Assembly (NCBI RefSeq): GCF_963576675.1
Contig: NC_088914.1
Coordinates: 80,722,441 to 80,786,440 of the forward strand
Length of the DNA: 64,000 nucleotides
Reading direction: 5' to 3'
From: Euphorbia lathyris
Lineage: Eukaryota > Streptophyta > Magnoliopsida > Malpighiales > Euphorbiaceae
Positions 10,425 to 23,022 of the stretch are shown one piece after another; positions within the stretch are counted from its first letter, which is position 1; each line of letters opens with the position of its first letter. A program made the translations under genes and the position numbers. The notes beneath the pieces were generated by a model. The model was given only the letters and a program-made list of their open reading frames with translations. It did no database searches and was not told the DNA's origin.

Positions 10425-11234
10425 TTATCCTGATCCGTGATAGACCACACCGTTCAAGGAACAAGTCGAAGACTTCATCCGCTGAAAAGGATCTGGATCA
10501 CTTATCTTCCCAGCTTCGATGAGATCTTGGATTTCATGCTTCAACTTCATGCAAGTGCTTGTTTCGTGACCATATTTCTGGTGGAAGTGGCAGTAGCCCC
10601 TGCGTTTGACTAATTCAGTGGTGTGACCTCCCGTGGCTGGTAGAGGGTGAAGTAAGTCATGCATTCGTAGACCCTCCAACACTTCAAACAAGGGTTGAGT
10701 GAAAGTGGAGAATTCCCTTCCATCCCTTCTATACTGAGTGGGCGACGGAGGGCGAACAACCCTGGTAATCTCATGTCCTTGGTGGTGTGGATCTTGTTGT
10801 GTTCGTGAAATATGGTGCGAGACTACCCTTGGTGGAGTGAATGTTTGTGGATTAACTTGTGACGCGAGCTGGAACATAGGTTTCTCCACAGCAGCTTTCG
10901 GGATCTCCGCAACCAGTGACTCACTCAGGACCTCCCTGACCAACCTTTTCAGCTCTATCTTGAATTCATCTGCAGCAAGTATCTCGGGAAGAACTCGCTC
11001 GATTTCTGCTCTGAGATTGAAATCTCCTATCATCTCTTGGGAATTTTTAACCCCCTCATGCTTAGTATTCTCCGGATCATTAAGAGCACGTTTGAACTCA
11101 TCAGAAAAGATGTATTTGGCTAAAGCCCTTTGCACACGGCTCTCAAGATTGTGGTTAGAATTGCTGGACTGGGCCATGAGTTGGGTCTCTAACAAGGAAA
11201 GAGAAAGGATCGGTGAGTGGAGCTTTTTAGGCAT
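10425..11234 (-). pseudogene. Gag-like ORF of the giant element, shortened
   Basis: A 269-residue frame in element sense starts near the N-terminal MAQSSNSN segment. It carries two short helical, acidic/basic repeats (FSDEFKRALND at about residue 43 and AADEFKIELKRLV at about 91). It ends with a modified knuckle, YCHFHQKYGHETSTCMKLK (about 218-236), followed by a HEIQDLIEAGKI helix. That C-terminal arrangement is typical of Gag in the Tat/Athila group. The conserved central retrotrans_gag segment usually lying between these parts is not visible, and no protease or RT follows, so I read it as an internally deleted gag. It may still make protein, as the frame is open. Confidence 0.65.
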
Positions 11235-14200
11235 TATGAATTTTGATGATGCACGTGCGATGCGAATGCTAAAGCTATCTACTTGTGCCTCCTATAGATG
11301 GATGTATGATTTATGCATGATTCGTGGTCTGCGCTTTATTTCTTACAACATAAACACGATTTGACTGGAGCTAAACCCCTTTTTTTCTTTTTCTTTTTTT
11401 TTACCAGAGCCGTCGGCAGTACCTCGATCGTTTGTGCTAACTTACCAGTTTGGAAGTGCCGATGTCTGAAACCATTTCGACTGTTATACACACACTAGTA
11501 CGAACCCTACAAGTTAACCTTGCAATGCTTTACAAGATGTATAATGTTGAATGACGCTCGACACGACTGACACTTGTGAGATTGAGACGACCCTCATGAT
11601 ACGTAAAATCCCCTATGACACTAGGTAAATGAGAGTGTACCCCGATGATATCCGTGACGTGTAGATACATTGGAGGGGTAGCGATATAAGTGGTGGGAAT
11701 GGCATATTTGGTACATCGATACCACTCACGATCTAAAAAGAACAACCTAAGCGATCATGCATGAGGTGTAGGTGAGGGATTGCCCTCCTTGGTAGTAATG
11801 ACGTACTTCGAAGATACGCGGTGTTACATGGACTGATGTGACGCTCATGGTATGTCCGAGACTCAAACAGACCGTGACGGAGACATGCAGGGCACTTGTC
11901 CATAGTTTACTTGGTATTGATACTGATAACAGGGAAACGTCTTTCTGGGAATCACAATTTTCCTGAAACAGGCCGGCATAGAGGGTGTGTCCTAAACTAG
12001 AAGCAAACGGGACGAGACCACCGCATATGGGGTGTGGGTCGATGGTTAGTTTAAACCCAAGACACTAATACGTAGACGTACCAACGGAACCTTAGTGTGT
12101 TATGCAGAAAGTGGTGACGCACGGGACATGCCCTAAACAGGTTAAGGCATATGGGAGACTCGAGTGACATACGTGATGTGCGCCGATTGTCAGCTTCTGC
12201 TGGAAAGCAACTATTACGATGATGGGTATTATTTGACGGGATAATGCACACGGAATACCTGATACTCGAGGTTCGAATAGGATGCATATGTCAACATATG
12301 AGGTATGTGCCAATTATTAACTCCTACTCGACTCACTAGTGCCTGGGCAGAGTGGTTTGAGACATGGTGCATTTAGGGAATACGGTGACGTACGTTGTAT
12401 GCCTTAGAGGTAGCCAAACGGCAGGATGGGAGTCCCACTTGATGTGCCCCCACGATTTACTAATACGCAACTCACGAACGATATGATGGCTTGATTTTGG
12501 GATTTCGACCATAGTGGGGGAAATCCAACATTCTAAGTACGAGACACGAATAGGGTACGCATACTACACACGTATTATCTGACCAACTTTGGGTGTGGAT
12601 GAAGCACAGAGATGACTCAAGAGGTACCTTCTAACAACATTGGAAGTGTCAGCTAGACACGATACCGACACGCAGGGTGCGGTTCAAGGATTAACTTAAG
12701 CTAGAGACCCCAAATACCTCAATGAATTTGCGGACATCGGTGCGTCTGGTAGAATGAGAAGTGTCCTAATCTGATCGAGGTATCAACGAGACAGAAACGA
12801 CGACTTACCTGGTACGTGTCGAAGGTCAATTTGTTTCATAGCGTGAACCTGATGACGATATGTTTTATGAGAATCCTTAAAGATCTTATATGGATATTTA
12901 CGACGGATTGGGTTCATCACCGATATTTGAGATGACTGGAACCTATTACTATGAACAACTCGAAGAGCAACGAGGACGCAAACCAAGACCTTCGAGGTAA
13001 GTGCCAAATGTTGGACTTAGCCGCGGTATAAACAACTTGATACTACGGATATGAGCGAGACCCAAATAAGGACACATAGAGCATATGTCTCAGACTCATA
13101 AATAAGGCAATTCGGAGTTTGGGGCGCATCGACAATAATACCAAGGGTGTAAGGGGAGCGTGTCGAGGATTTGACAACATAAACAAACCGCTGTTTGAGG
13201 CGTACTCAAGATATGAGTGACAATTTACAGGGCGTACGTCAAGAGTTTGACAGGAACCTCACGACATGAACGACTCAGGGTGTCAAGGTATGAGCGGGAT
13301 GCTCGAGACGGCCCATAGGGTACGTGCCTAAGGGTGTGACTTGGACTTGATGACATGAATCACTCTATATGACAGGTACGGGCCAAAAGTTCAACTTGAA
13401 CTTGTCGATACAAATGACTCGACATTAGGGGTGTAAGCAAGATGCACGTGATGACATATATGAACTTGCCCCAGATTCGACTGGAAGTCAATGACATGAG
13501 TGACTCGACATTTGACATGCGAACAGGACGTACCGAACCGCGTATATGGGTGTGTGCCATAAGCTTAACCCTGACTGGATGGTATAAACGACTAAGCCTT
13601 TGACATGTGAGTAAGGTGCGAGGGATGACATACGGAACGCGCGTCAAAGGTCGGTCCAGAATTGGATAGCCTAATGATATATTCGTGGACTGCAAATATT
13701 GCCGATGACAAGGCGATATGTGGGGCACGTTTTGACAAGGCCCAACGTATGACTAAAGCGCAAGCGGTGACATACGGGATATGCACCGAAAGTTGATACG
13801 TGTTCGAAGCACTAGTGTCACATGTTTTGGAATACGGACGTGTTACGATATACGGTGACACACCTGGTACACCTCATATAGATTTGGCTGTTTTGAAGAT
13901 GCGACGGGGTGTCTCAAGAAGATCAAGGATGCGCGGGTTACCCTAGTACAATGACATGTCGACATACAAGGTACGACCGAGGGTACCAATGGGGTGTGAT
14001 GATGACCTACTAGCCAAGAGGTTAGTACAATGATGCATAGATTCATTAGATGTGACGAGGCGACATATAAGGCGCCAGTTAAAGCGCGGATGTGACGCCA
14101 TGACTTCGGGTGAAGCGTGCGTCAGTGGGTCAATGTGAACTTGGGGTCCGGACAGTGGGATGATGTAAATACGAGGGGACACTATGACGACCCCCATGGC

Positions 14201-16430
14201 GCACCTAAAGGTACAAATGGGAAGCGTGGACAACACACCAGTCAAGGGTTCATTTCGAAGTTCAGGGTATTGCCCATAATTCTGAAATACGGAGGTGCTA
14301 CGTATGGACTACCTCCCCAGATGCGAATGACGACAGGTAAACAAGATTCGTGTGAAACAGTTCACTCTACCCTAAGGTTTCGATCTTACAACCACGTAAC
14401 TTTGGAGTATAGGTGCACGGCGCACCGACACACGTGGCATGTCTTAGCGTGCGAAGGTCATGATGGCAACCTACGAGGTGAGGGGCATGAATAATACAAC
14501 AACATATATTTGGAATCACTTAGGCATTATGTATAGCGTGGCGACATTCGTGGTTATGTTTTGAGATACGAAAGGGAGGTGACGATGACCCATGAGATTA
14601 TGGTTCTATTTGAGATCAAGGTACCAGTCATAATCTTGAGATGTGTTGGCTAAGGCGTATCGACATACATGGTATGTCTTGAGACATAAGTAGGACGTGT
14701 GTGAGACATGTGACGAATGGTTAATTCGAGTCTCGGGAGGAACCGATGCCATGACAATGTTTCTTTTTTTTTTGAACTATCGATAAGTTGTAAGTGACGT
14801 GGCGACACACATAATATGTCTCGAGTCGACCATGCAGAAAGTGAACGGAATTTTACCCACGATGTGAATGTTAGGACAACAAGGTACGACCACCAAGCAG
14901 CTTGGTATTGTTAACCATGACAGAGGGAGGCGGAGTACGTCACGACATATGGGATATGTCACGTCAGAACTTTACTATTTAATTGATTGTGATCTAAATT
15001 TGGAGAGTATTAAGTATTGATTATGATCTTTCTATTTCACGCCTGATGCCGATTGATGTCGTTTAGGGTCGGGTGTGACAGGATATGTCTCCGGATGACT
15101 TAAACACGATGGCGAAGGTGCGTGTGGCAGGTCACGATGCAGGCGGTATACCCCCTAATGGTATGAACGGGATGATAAAGATATGTCTGACCCATCCCAC
15201 GCAAAGTATAACCTGGCGAAGACGTAGAGAACACCTCGGGGTCTAGAGGTAGACCACTTGACGGGTATGCAAGACCTGGTAAAGACGTGCGAGATTCATC
15301 ATGACATACGGGGTATGTCTTTCATTAGGCACCTAACAAGGTGAGAACTCAAGTCGTGACATGTGGGGTATGGCTCTGGACTAGTGTATCTGATATGGAC
15401 GACGCATTTGTGACCTATCACGATGTGCGACCTTGACAATGCCTGAATGTACGCGGTGCACGGTGGCGCATCGAGTACACGTCTTGACTAGCGTATAGCT
15501 GACGTGATGGAGACGCATAGGACATTCCACGATATGGAAGATGGGACGGGGTAAGGACGTATGGGATACGTCACGGCCCAAATGGTATGCCTTTTGTCTA
15601 ACGTATATAACATGGTGAACCAGCACCTGATATGCCCTGACATATGGGGCATGCAACTTATGCCCCTTGCTTGGCGCAAGGAATGAGGCTAAGATGTACA
15701 TGATGCGTTATGACACACATGGTACCCCTTTTGACCGATGTGTAATGATGTGGTAGAGGCACAAGGAATGGATCATAATATACGAGGCACAACAGGGAAA
15801 ATACATGTGGTATACGTCATAGCATAACAGGTACGCCCCTTGATCGGTGTCTGAATGATTAATGGAAAATGCATGGGGGTGCGTTACGTCCCCAGGGGTA
15901 CGACAAAGTAAAGATGTAAGGAATACGTCACCACATGACAGGTGGGACTTCTGACGGGTGGACGCGTGATGACACGATACTGCAAGGACATAGGGGATAC
16001 GTCACGAGAGAACAGTACGCCTCTTGACGGGGTAAGGACATATTGGAGGTGCCATGACATACGGGGTATGCCAAAACAAAAGCGTATGGGGCATGCTATG
16101 ACATAAGGGTTGTACCTTCCGACTAGTGCCTACGACACTGAAGAAACATACGAGGTACACTACCATGCATAAGGTATGCTAAGGCAAAGACGCATAGGAT
16201 ACGTCACGACATAATGGACATGCCTCCTAGCTAGCATACAAACGACATGGTAAAGACGCGCGAGACGTGCCAAGGACACATAGGATGCGTCCCAACACAT
16301 AGGTACGACAAGGCAAAGACGTATGGGATACGTTACGACGTAACTAGTATGCCTCCTGAATGACACGCGACGCTGGGGTCGACTCTTTCTCACTTTCCTA
16401 ATAAACACGTCCTAAATCTACGAAACCTAG
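11235..16430. repeat. About 5 kb of degenerate palindromic repeats (GACATAC-n-GTATGTC)
   Basis: Base composition and texture differ from all surrounding DNA. The loose palindrome GACATAYnnGGTATGTC or one half of it recurs many times, for example near 12171, 13768, 14661, 14944, 15303, 15635, 16050 and 16201, at irregular distances. No gag-pol homology appears in any frame; minus-strand frames only repeat phrases such as VTYPIR, which come from the motif. It looks like a long, strongly decayed minisatellite inside the element. Confidence 0.6.
14964..15080 (+). repeat. Fragment of another LTR family inside the giant element
   Basis: About 115 bp ending TTTAGGGTCGGGTGTGACA closely match 21968-22092, the end of the LTR that the giant element split. 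It interrupts the degenerate palindromic block. It may be captured by the element or be the remains of an insertion. Confidence 0.65.
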
Positions 16431-18459
16431 AATGGCTGCACGCAATGCGGTTAGCATGCAACGCTCTATATGGTATGATTGCAATGATTCGTTAAGCATA
16501 GAACGCATTATAACTTAAATCTGACTCGACTGATGTACAACAAGATATAAATCTATACAAACAAACTAGTTAGCGAAAATCGAACATAATGCGTAATCAG
16601 ATCGTAACAAGAGAAAGAAAATGTTAGATATCAATCACAATTATCACATCATCTCTCTTCCATCCTTATTCCTCCACACACTCGTTGGTCCAAGTCTCTT
16701 TCCTAGGATTTTGGTATGGGCTCACATCGAGGTCCAGAGGACGCGTGATGCCGTCAATTATTGAGGAAAAAGTAAATCATCCATCAGACAATACAGTTCG
16801 TTTTTGACGTATCAGTGTTCAGTGACTAAGATATCGACCAAGTTGGATTGTCCTTTCGGGATAACTCGTCTTTCGTTCTTTCGTGAGACACATTAGTTCG
16901 GGTTTTGACTCCCTTTGAGCGCATCTCAGTTTTTAGACGTGGTACGAGTTATTCTTCTAGTCCCACCGTTCGTTATTGTCAATGACTCGTTCCTTTTTAT
17001 TCACGCGGGTTCGTGTCTCGATTTTTGGATTACAACGGGATCTTTTGGATCTATCGAGAGACGTAACCACGTGTTTATTTAGTGATGGAATCACTTTTGG
17101 ATTTTATTTTAGGGAACGGACTCATCGCGTAACGCGTTTGTTCTTAGCGTCGAGGATCCGTTTGCTCATTTTAGCTACGTGAAAAGACGGCGAGTCTTAT
17201 TTTGAGCGCACGGTAACCTTTCGGCTAGCAACAATTCATTGTTCTTCCCAATCCACGGGATATATCATCTTAGTGTGGTTATAGAAAATCAACATTTCGT
17301 TGAATCGCATGCTTATTCGAAGCGAGGATATCACCGTTCTCTTTCCTTTAGGCACGAATTAAGTAAACACGTACATCGGGCCATATTTCTTGCAGTTTTG
17401 GTAACGGTCGAAATGATCGAGTCGTTAGTCAAAACCCGCAGTCTCGTCCATATGGCGCAATTATATGGTTTGGCTTGATTCGGCTTCGAGATTTCAAACG
17501 GGGTATATAATCGTTCGAGACACGTATTCAACGGCATTGGTTTATTTTCTTTAACTACCCTCGGGATTGATATATATCGTAGGTTCGGAAAGATTTTGGT
17601 CGTATAGTTTATTTTTCTTTTATTTTCTTAGTCACCTTTGCGGACACATCAATTTCTCTTAAGAACAACTCGAGGCGTAACGTGAAAGCTCGTCTTTTAT
17701 TCAGAAGGGACGGGCTACTTGTGCGAAACTTTTCACGTTACGACAGGGTCATTCGAGACAGAAATGTTCTTTGTTTTCGTTTCGTCATGATTTCGTTTTA
17801 TCCCAATTTATTTAAAGAATGTGAATAACGGCTACCGTTAATATAGTCTTTTGTATCGACATGTAATCATCCTCAACAACAAACCGATTCATACTAATAC
17901 GTGCTTACATCATAACGCATTTCCTGAACATGTGCCTTCGTCGGGACACCGAAAGGGACAAGGCGGGTCGCACATGTTCATTCATACGAGATGACTAAGT
18001 TGTCTTTAGTTCAAATCGTTTCAATGTTTTAGGGTAATTAGTATGTCGATTCATGAGCATATATTAACACATCGTCTCATTTTCTTTACATATTTTAGGA
18101 TTTAGACACGTATCATGGCGGTTTGAAAACACGAACTGATTCATTTATCACATCAAAAATAGTAACGGGTAATCCTATGGAAACTTCTAAGGCTACTATA
18201 TGCTGACACGGCTGACCGCGGGACCTCACAGGACCGCACAGATTCGCCCCTAACGAATGGATGGGGACCCTCTGGCGCCTTACTGTAAGGGGGAACTTAC
18301 GCTAGCCTCTTTCGAGCGACGAATGGACTCTCGCTAGAGGTTTCGCGGAAATTACCCAAAGGGTTTGCAATAATGCATATGAGTGCATACGAAAAGAAGT
18401 AAAACGATCCGTCCCCGTTAAGGGCTTAATACACGCCTTCCGGAATCAAATTTCTCGCT
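16431..18459 (-). other. Interior 5' untranslated zone of the giant element
   Basis: This is the first 2 kb after the primer-binding site in element sense. I see no convincing protein; open frames are short and unlike known gag. Its even base composition differs from the palindromic block that follows. Confidence 0.45.
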
Positions 18460-18477
18460 TCCCCAGCAGAGTCGCCA
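18460..18477 (-). other. Primer-binding site of the giant element
   Basis: Read on the minus strand, TGGCGACTCTGCTGGGGA lies 2 nt after the AACA end of the 5' LTR. It begins with the TGG complementary to tRNA CCA. This PBS type is characteristic of Ogre/Tat elements, where it has been reported as complementary to tRNA-Arg. Confidence 0.8.
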
Positions 18478-18479
18478 CT

Positions 18480-21394
18480 TGTTAGACGAGGTGCCGCGGC
18501 CTAATCTCCCGGGCGGACCAGGGGGTGGACAACCTCATGGCGACGTAAGCGGTGATTGGCGCCGAAAGCAACCAATCGTAGAATCAAGCTGCTCGGCAGG
18601 ACCGGAGCTCGGAGATATGGAAGAGTCGCCACCCACGAATGGAAAAATGAACACCGATCCCTTGCGGGAGACCGGTGTGGGTTCGGGAAACTTAGGTACG
18701 AGCCGAGAAGGCTAGCTCCTTTCCGGAGAAAGGCTACTAGGCACCCCGACATCGCCCGGTTATGAACCACCAGCCTCCTACTCAGCATGTTAGGCGATAA
18801 CGGACTAACCGTATACTTCTTTAAGTTTAAAATTCATTTGAAACCCTTTTCTTTCTCTTTTTAGAAACCATTTTGAGCATATATTATTGAAAAGCCACAT
18901 CAGTAAAGAATCACCCATTTATATTTATACATACACAGAGAGGGGGGGAAAAAGAAGTGATTTATTTACAACCGTTTTTAAATGTTATGTTGTGTGTTTA
19001 TTCTACGCTAACTTATTTCCCCAAAACGAGTTTATTTACATGGTTCGCACCTTAATCGCCGTTGGAACGATTTAGGTGCGTTTTAAAACCCCGTTTGATG
19101 AAGCTTACCCGAATCGCCGTTGGAACGACTCGAGTAATTGAAAACGTTAAAGTAAAAGCCTTTTAATAAGAAAACGTGGTTAAACATACAAGTCAATTTT
19201 ATTTTGTACAAATTCATTAAGAAATCGATTCAAAATCTCCATTATTAACAAAGAAAACGATTTTGATTACAATGTTCGCTCAATCCGTCGTTGGAACGGA
19301 CTAAGGTTTTAAAACGTGGTGTTTTGAAGACGATTTGAAATATCAACCAAAATGACTCTATTTATCTACATTAGAGATCTAAGAAAGCTCATTAGCTTAA
19401 GTAATTTAATTGAAAACTCTCTTTTTGTGATTTATTTTTCCCACTTATTTAATGGACTCTCTAACTATTATAATTACAATAAGACACTTATTTAAAGCAA
19501 GACTTATAATCAAACAAGGCCCATTTGAGACATGGACCCATGAATGGGCCCAAAAGAATAGAGAAAATAATTTAGACATATATATATATACAAGTAAATC
19601 AAAAAGGAGGATATGAAAACCCAAAAATTAATATAAGAGGAACTTTATGTATATGGAAATAATAGGTACTATATACTTATACTTTAAAAATGCTAAAACA
19701 ATAAGTAAATCTTATGGATAAGAAAATAATATTTACTCAAAAATAACTTCCTTCAATAATCAACAAAATAACCCAAATGTTCCCAAAACTATACATATAT
19801 ATACATAATTAATATAGTTTAAATACCAAAAATGACATATACTAATATCCATCCATTATTTCTCAAAATATCAAATAACTAATATTTAAACATAGCCTAA
19901 GTTAATAAAAAGGAAATACTTATATATATATTTATACTTATATTATAAAATAAAATAAAAATGATATACCAATATTCTAAAATAAATGTATATACTAAAA
20001 TTCTAAAATAATTTGAAAAACAGGTATTACATAATTATATATATATATACTAAGGATTAAAAGTCTAAAAGTTAAGAAAAAGGGACCAAAATGACATTTT
20101 TTACATTTTGGCAGATTTACCGACGGAAAATCCGTCGGTAAACAGCATTTAGTGACAGAATTGACAAATTACAGCAGCACTCCAATATTTTCCAGATTTA
20201 TTCGAAAGCTTTAAATTAAATCTAATTCAATCGTTTTGGACTTCCGAACTACCAAAGATGGATCATAGTCGAAAACGGAAGTTCCTAAAACGATGTTTTT
20301 ATTTTAAAACGTTATTTGGAAACCTCTTTTAAATTAAAAAAAAACTTATAATTACAACATTTTCGATACCCGAACTACCTTTTTATCGGATCACGGTTCG
20401 TATTGGGATATCCAAAACGAGGTTTTTATTTTAAAACAAAACCGAATTTTATTTAACACGAAATGAAAATTAAATAAATACGCTAACTAAATAAAACGTG
20501 ACAAAATAAATAAATAACTAAAGGAATAAGAACTATAGCATAAAAAAAAAATAGAAGGAGAGAATAAATTAAATAAAATAAAGAGTCTAGTCCTCGGATA
20601 ATACCTTTAATTCGGTATCTGACAGTCGAAGCCGATTGATTCCACGAACCGCGAGCTCCCGTTTTTAATGAAAATTTAGTAAAAAATTGAACTTAGGAAA
20701 TTTGGAATTTTTGAGAAAAAAATATTTTTCTCAAAAAAATTCACCCTCTCTCTCTAAAAATGTTTAGAGTGAGAAAGTTTATCCAAAAATCCCCTCCCCC
20801 CAAAAAAGCCTCTCCTCACCTTGGGATCTGTGCCCTTATATAGGGAAACGGATCCCGGAACAATGGGCGACGCCCAAAAAAATTTGGGCGTCGCCCATTG
20901 TGGTTGGGCGGCCGCCCAACGGCGTTGGGCGAGCGCCCAACCCTCGTCGGGCGTCCGCCCGACGCGTTGGGCGTTCGCCCGACGTGGTTGGGCGCCCGCC
21001 CGGCGACCCTCGGGGCGTGCCCCGCGCCGTCGGACGCGTGCACTCCGTGGCCGCCGAGTGCGCGTTCCACGCAGCCAGACGCTCGCACGTCGCGGCCGCC
21101 GAACGCGCGCCTCACGCTGCCAGGCGCGTGCGCTCAACGGCCCATGAGGGCGCGCACCGCCAGCGGTCCCAGGCATTGCTCGGACGTCGAGAGCGTGCCA
21201 CTCGCGGTGCGTCCGACGGACGCCGCGCGCACGTCTCGAGCCGTCAAGCGGACGTTCGACCGTCGTGCCCGCGCGTGCCGTCAATTTTCCTCCGCTTATT
21301 ATTCTTTATATATTTTTCAAAACTTCCAGAATCAATCGCTTCGACCGTCTTGTTTTCAGGTTTTCGTCACAGGTCCTCCGACTCGGTGTCTACA
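18480..21394 (-). repeat. 5' LTR of the giant element (2,915 bp)
   Basis: It carries the same features as the other LTR: TATA box at 20836-20842, palindromes starting at 20903, 20924, 20946, 20966 and 20987, and stem-loops at 19046-19080, 19105-19137 and 19279-19305. It retains a 124-bp segment (20124-20247) missing from the partner LTR. That segment includes most of an 11-bp-arm hairpin, TTACCGACGGA/TCCGTCGGTAA, at 20117-20141. Confidence 0.92.
20836..20842 (-). promoter_or_regulatory. TATA box driving the giant element transcript
   Basis: The minus strand reads CCTATATAAGGGC, and the palindrome array is upstream at 20861-21007. This is the promoter of the 5' LTR, which would start the genomic RNA near 20806 and place the three stem-loops 1.5-1.8 kb into its leader. 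Confidence 0.7.
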
Positions 21395-21399
21395 CCTGT

Positions 21400-22092
21400 G
21401 TACACAGTTTGAAAGACCTATTGGGTATGGCAAAGAAGTGTCGGGTAAGACCATATGGGATAGGCAATGTTAAGAGACGTCTCGATTATATATGTGGTTA
21501 TGGATTGATACTTAAGGGGAGAAACTCGAGGATGGATACAACGTTTTTAAGTTCATTTGGATTATGTTTTCCGTTATGATTGATTTTAATATAAGATTTT
21601 ACGTTTGATTGATTACGATTTGGTTTGATAAAACGTTTATTTGATTATAATATTTTATAAGGTTTTGAACTCAAGAATCGATACAAGATTATATATTTTT
21701 GGTTTTTAGTTAACTACTTTGACTATATTATGAACTTTGGTTTTGAGTATATTTTATAAAGTTTTGACTAAATCCCTTTCTAAAGGTATATATGTAGTTA
21801 TGTTAAGTAAAGCTGATTTTTATGGCTGATAGTTTCTTACTGAGATTTTTGTCTCACCTTTTTAAATGTTTTAATGTTTTTAGGTGAGACAGTACAGGAT
21901 ATAGAGAAGGTTCCCAACCGATTAGGCGAGGTTTGGAAGTTGGCTGCTTATTGTTAGCATTATGGTTAGAACTTTGGTCTTGCAATTGTAATATAATGAT
22001 ATTTGGATAAATTGGAGACTTCTAAGTGTTGATTGTGATCTTTCTATTTCACGCCCGATGCCGATTGAGGTCATTTAGGGTCGGGTGTGACA
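21400..22092 (+). mobile_element. LTR remnant split by the giant element
   Basis: Sequence to the right of the TSD has LTR features: a GTGAGACAGTACAGG-like stretch near 21883 and the terminus GGGTCGGGTGTGACA at 22092. The left part would be 3000-3977. No pol sequence adjoins, so it may be a solo LTR of a Gypsy family. The same LTR end is found at 14964-15080. Confidence 0.55.
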
Positions 22093-23022
22093 CTTCAGGA
22101 CCAAACGGTCGAAGGTTCGAGTCCCGGTAACCTCATGAATTCGACGGTTCAAAACAAAGAACCAAATGTCAAAAAGCTCATGATTAAAAAATCATGATGA
22201 TTAATCAAACTCCGAGAAAATCTAAAATGGTGCAGTTGGGCGAAATAGAGGAAAAATCAGATTTCTCACACACACTATCTTTCTTTTATGGTTGTAATTA
22301 GGGATAACAACAAGTAGAGTATTCGTAGGTAATGTCAATCATAAATCCTTACAGGTTTATGTTTTAATTATGCGTACCCGTTTCATTACTCTAACGGGTA
22401 TACTTCTTGAATCTCATACATGTCCCATTTAAATTACGGATACAATTACCCGTTAAGAATCAACACAAAAACAAATAAATTACAAATCTAACAAGACATA
22501 GATTTAATAAACCATCAACAAATTTAATCAACATTCTAAATTACTCAAATTATCAAGAAATTAAAATGCATTAAAAATAAAAGTAAAAAGATCATTTTGA
22601 TACAATAATAATCCTCATTTTCCCCTCCATTTGATGTCCACTTTCATCAACTTTTAAAAGAATAAAATTTGTATCCAAATACATAGCGGGTACCGGGTGC
22701 CGTGAGAGATAATCTCATACTCATCCCGTGCTCGTTATAGATAATTTTGAAATTTTATATCTGTCTCATACCCTTTTATATAGGATTAATATATCCCATT
22801 AGAGTCGGGACTCGGAAACTCATAGCGGTTAATCTTCTTTTATTTCTCTCTTAAAAACTTATCATTTTATACTCATACAGTTGATGTCTAACCCAATTTG
22901 GACTTCTCGTGAATAAGAAAAGTCCAACACCCACATCTACAAAATTGACAGTGTTATAAAAAAAATTCGCAATTTGGTAATGGCTGAACAACTTCAATAC
23001 TTATTTTGTAAATAAAAACTTA
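22093..23022. other. Intergenic, AT-rich
   Basis: No gene is seen. A tRNA T-arm-like stretch (GGTTCGAGTCCCGG at 22112-22125) has no matching D-arm or anticodon arm, so it is not called a tRNA. The rest is AT-rich with a TACCCGTT-type motif repeated near 22374, 22450 and 22690. Confidence 0.5.

Larger units (their letters stand above)
3978..21394 (-). mobile_element. Giant non-autonomous Tat/Ogre-like Ty3-gypsy LTR retrotransposon
   Basis: Two long direct repeats (3978-6825 and 18480-21394) bound an 11.65-kb interior, and the whole is flanked by a perfect TSD, CCTGT (3973-3977 and 21395-21399). Orientation is minus. LTRs read TGTAGACACC...AACA in that sense, a PBS lies 2 nt inside the 18480 LTR, and a purine tract abuts the 6825 LTR. 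Long LTRs, this PBS type, a gag with a modified zinc knuckle and tandem repeats before the 3' LTR are known traits of the Tat/Ogre lineage. No protease, RT, RNase H or integrase is visible in any frame, so it must have depended on enzymes supplied in trans or lost pol after insertion. The LTRs differ by few substitutions, so insertion looks fairly recent. Confidence 0.9.

Noticed and set aside
11235..16430. Several minus-strand frames of 60-120 residues
   Set aside because: Repeated phrases such as VTYPIR derive from the palindromic motif; no family is recognised.
22100..22140. tRNA gene suggested by GGTTCGAGTCCCGG
   Set aside because: Only a T-arm-like piece is present; no D-arm, anticodon arm or closing acceptor stem upstream.
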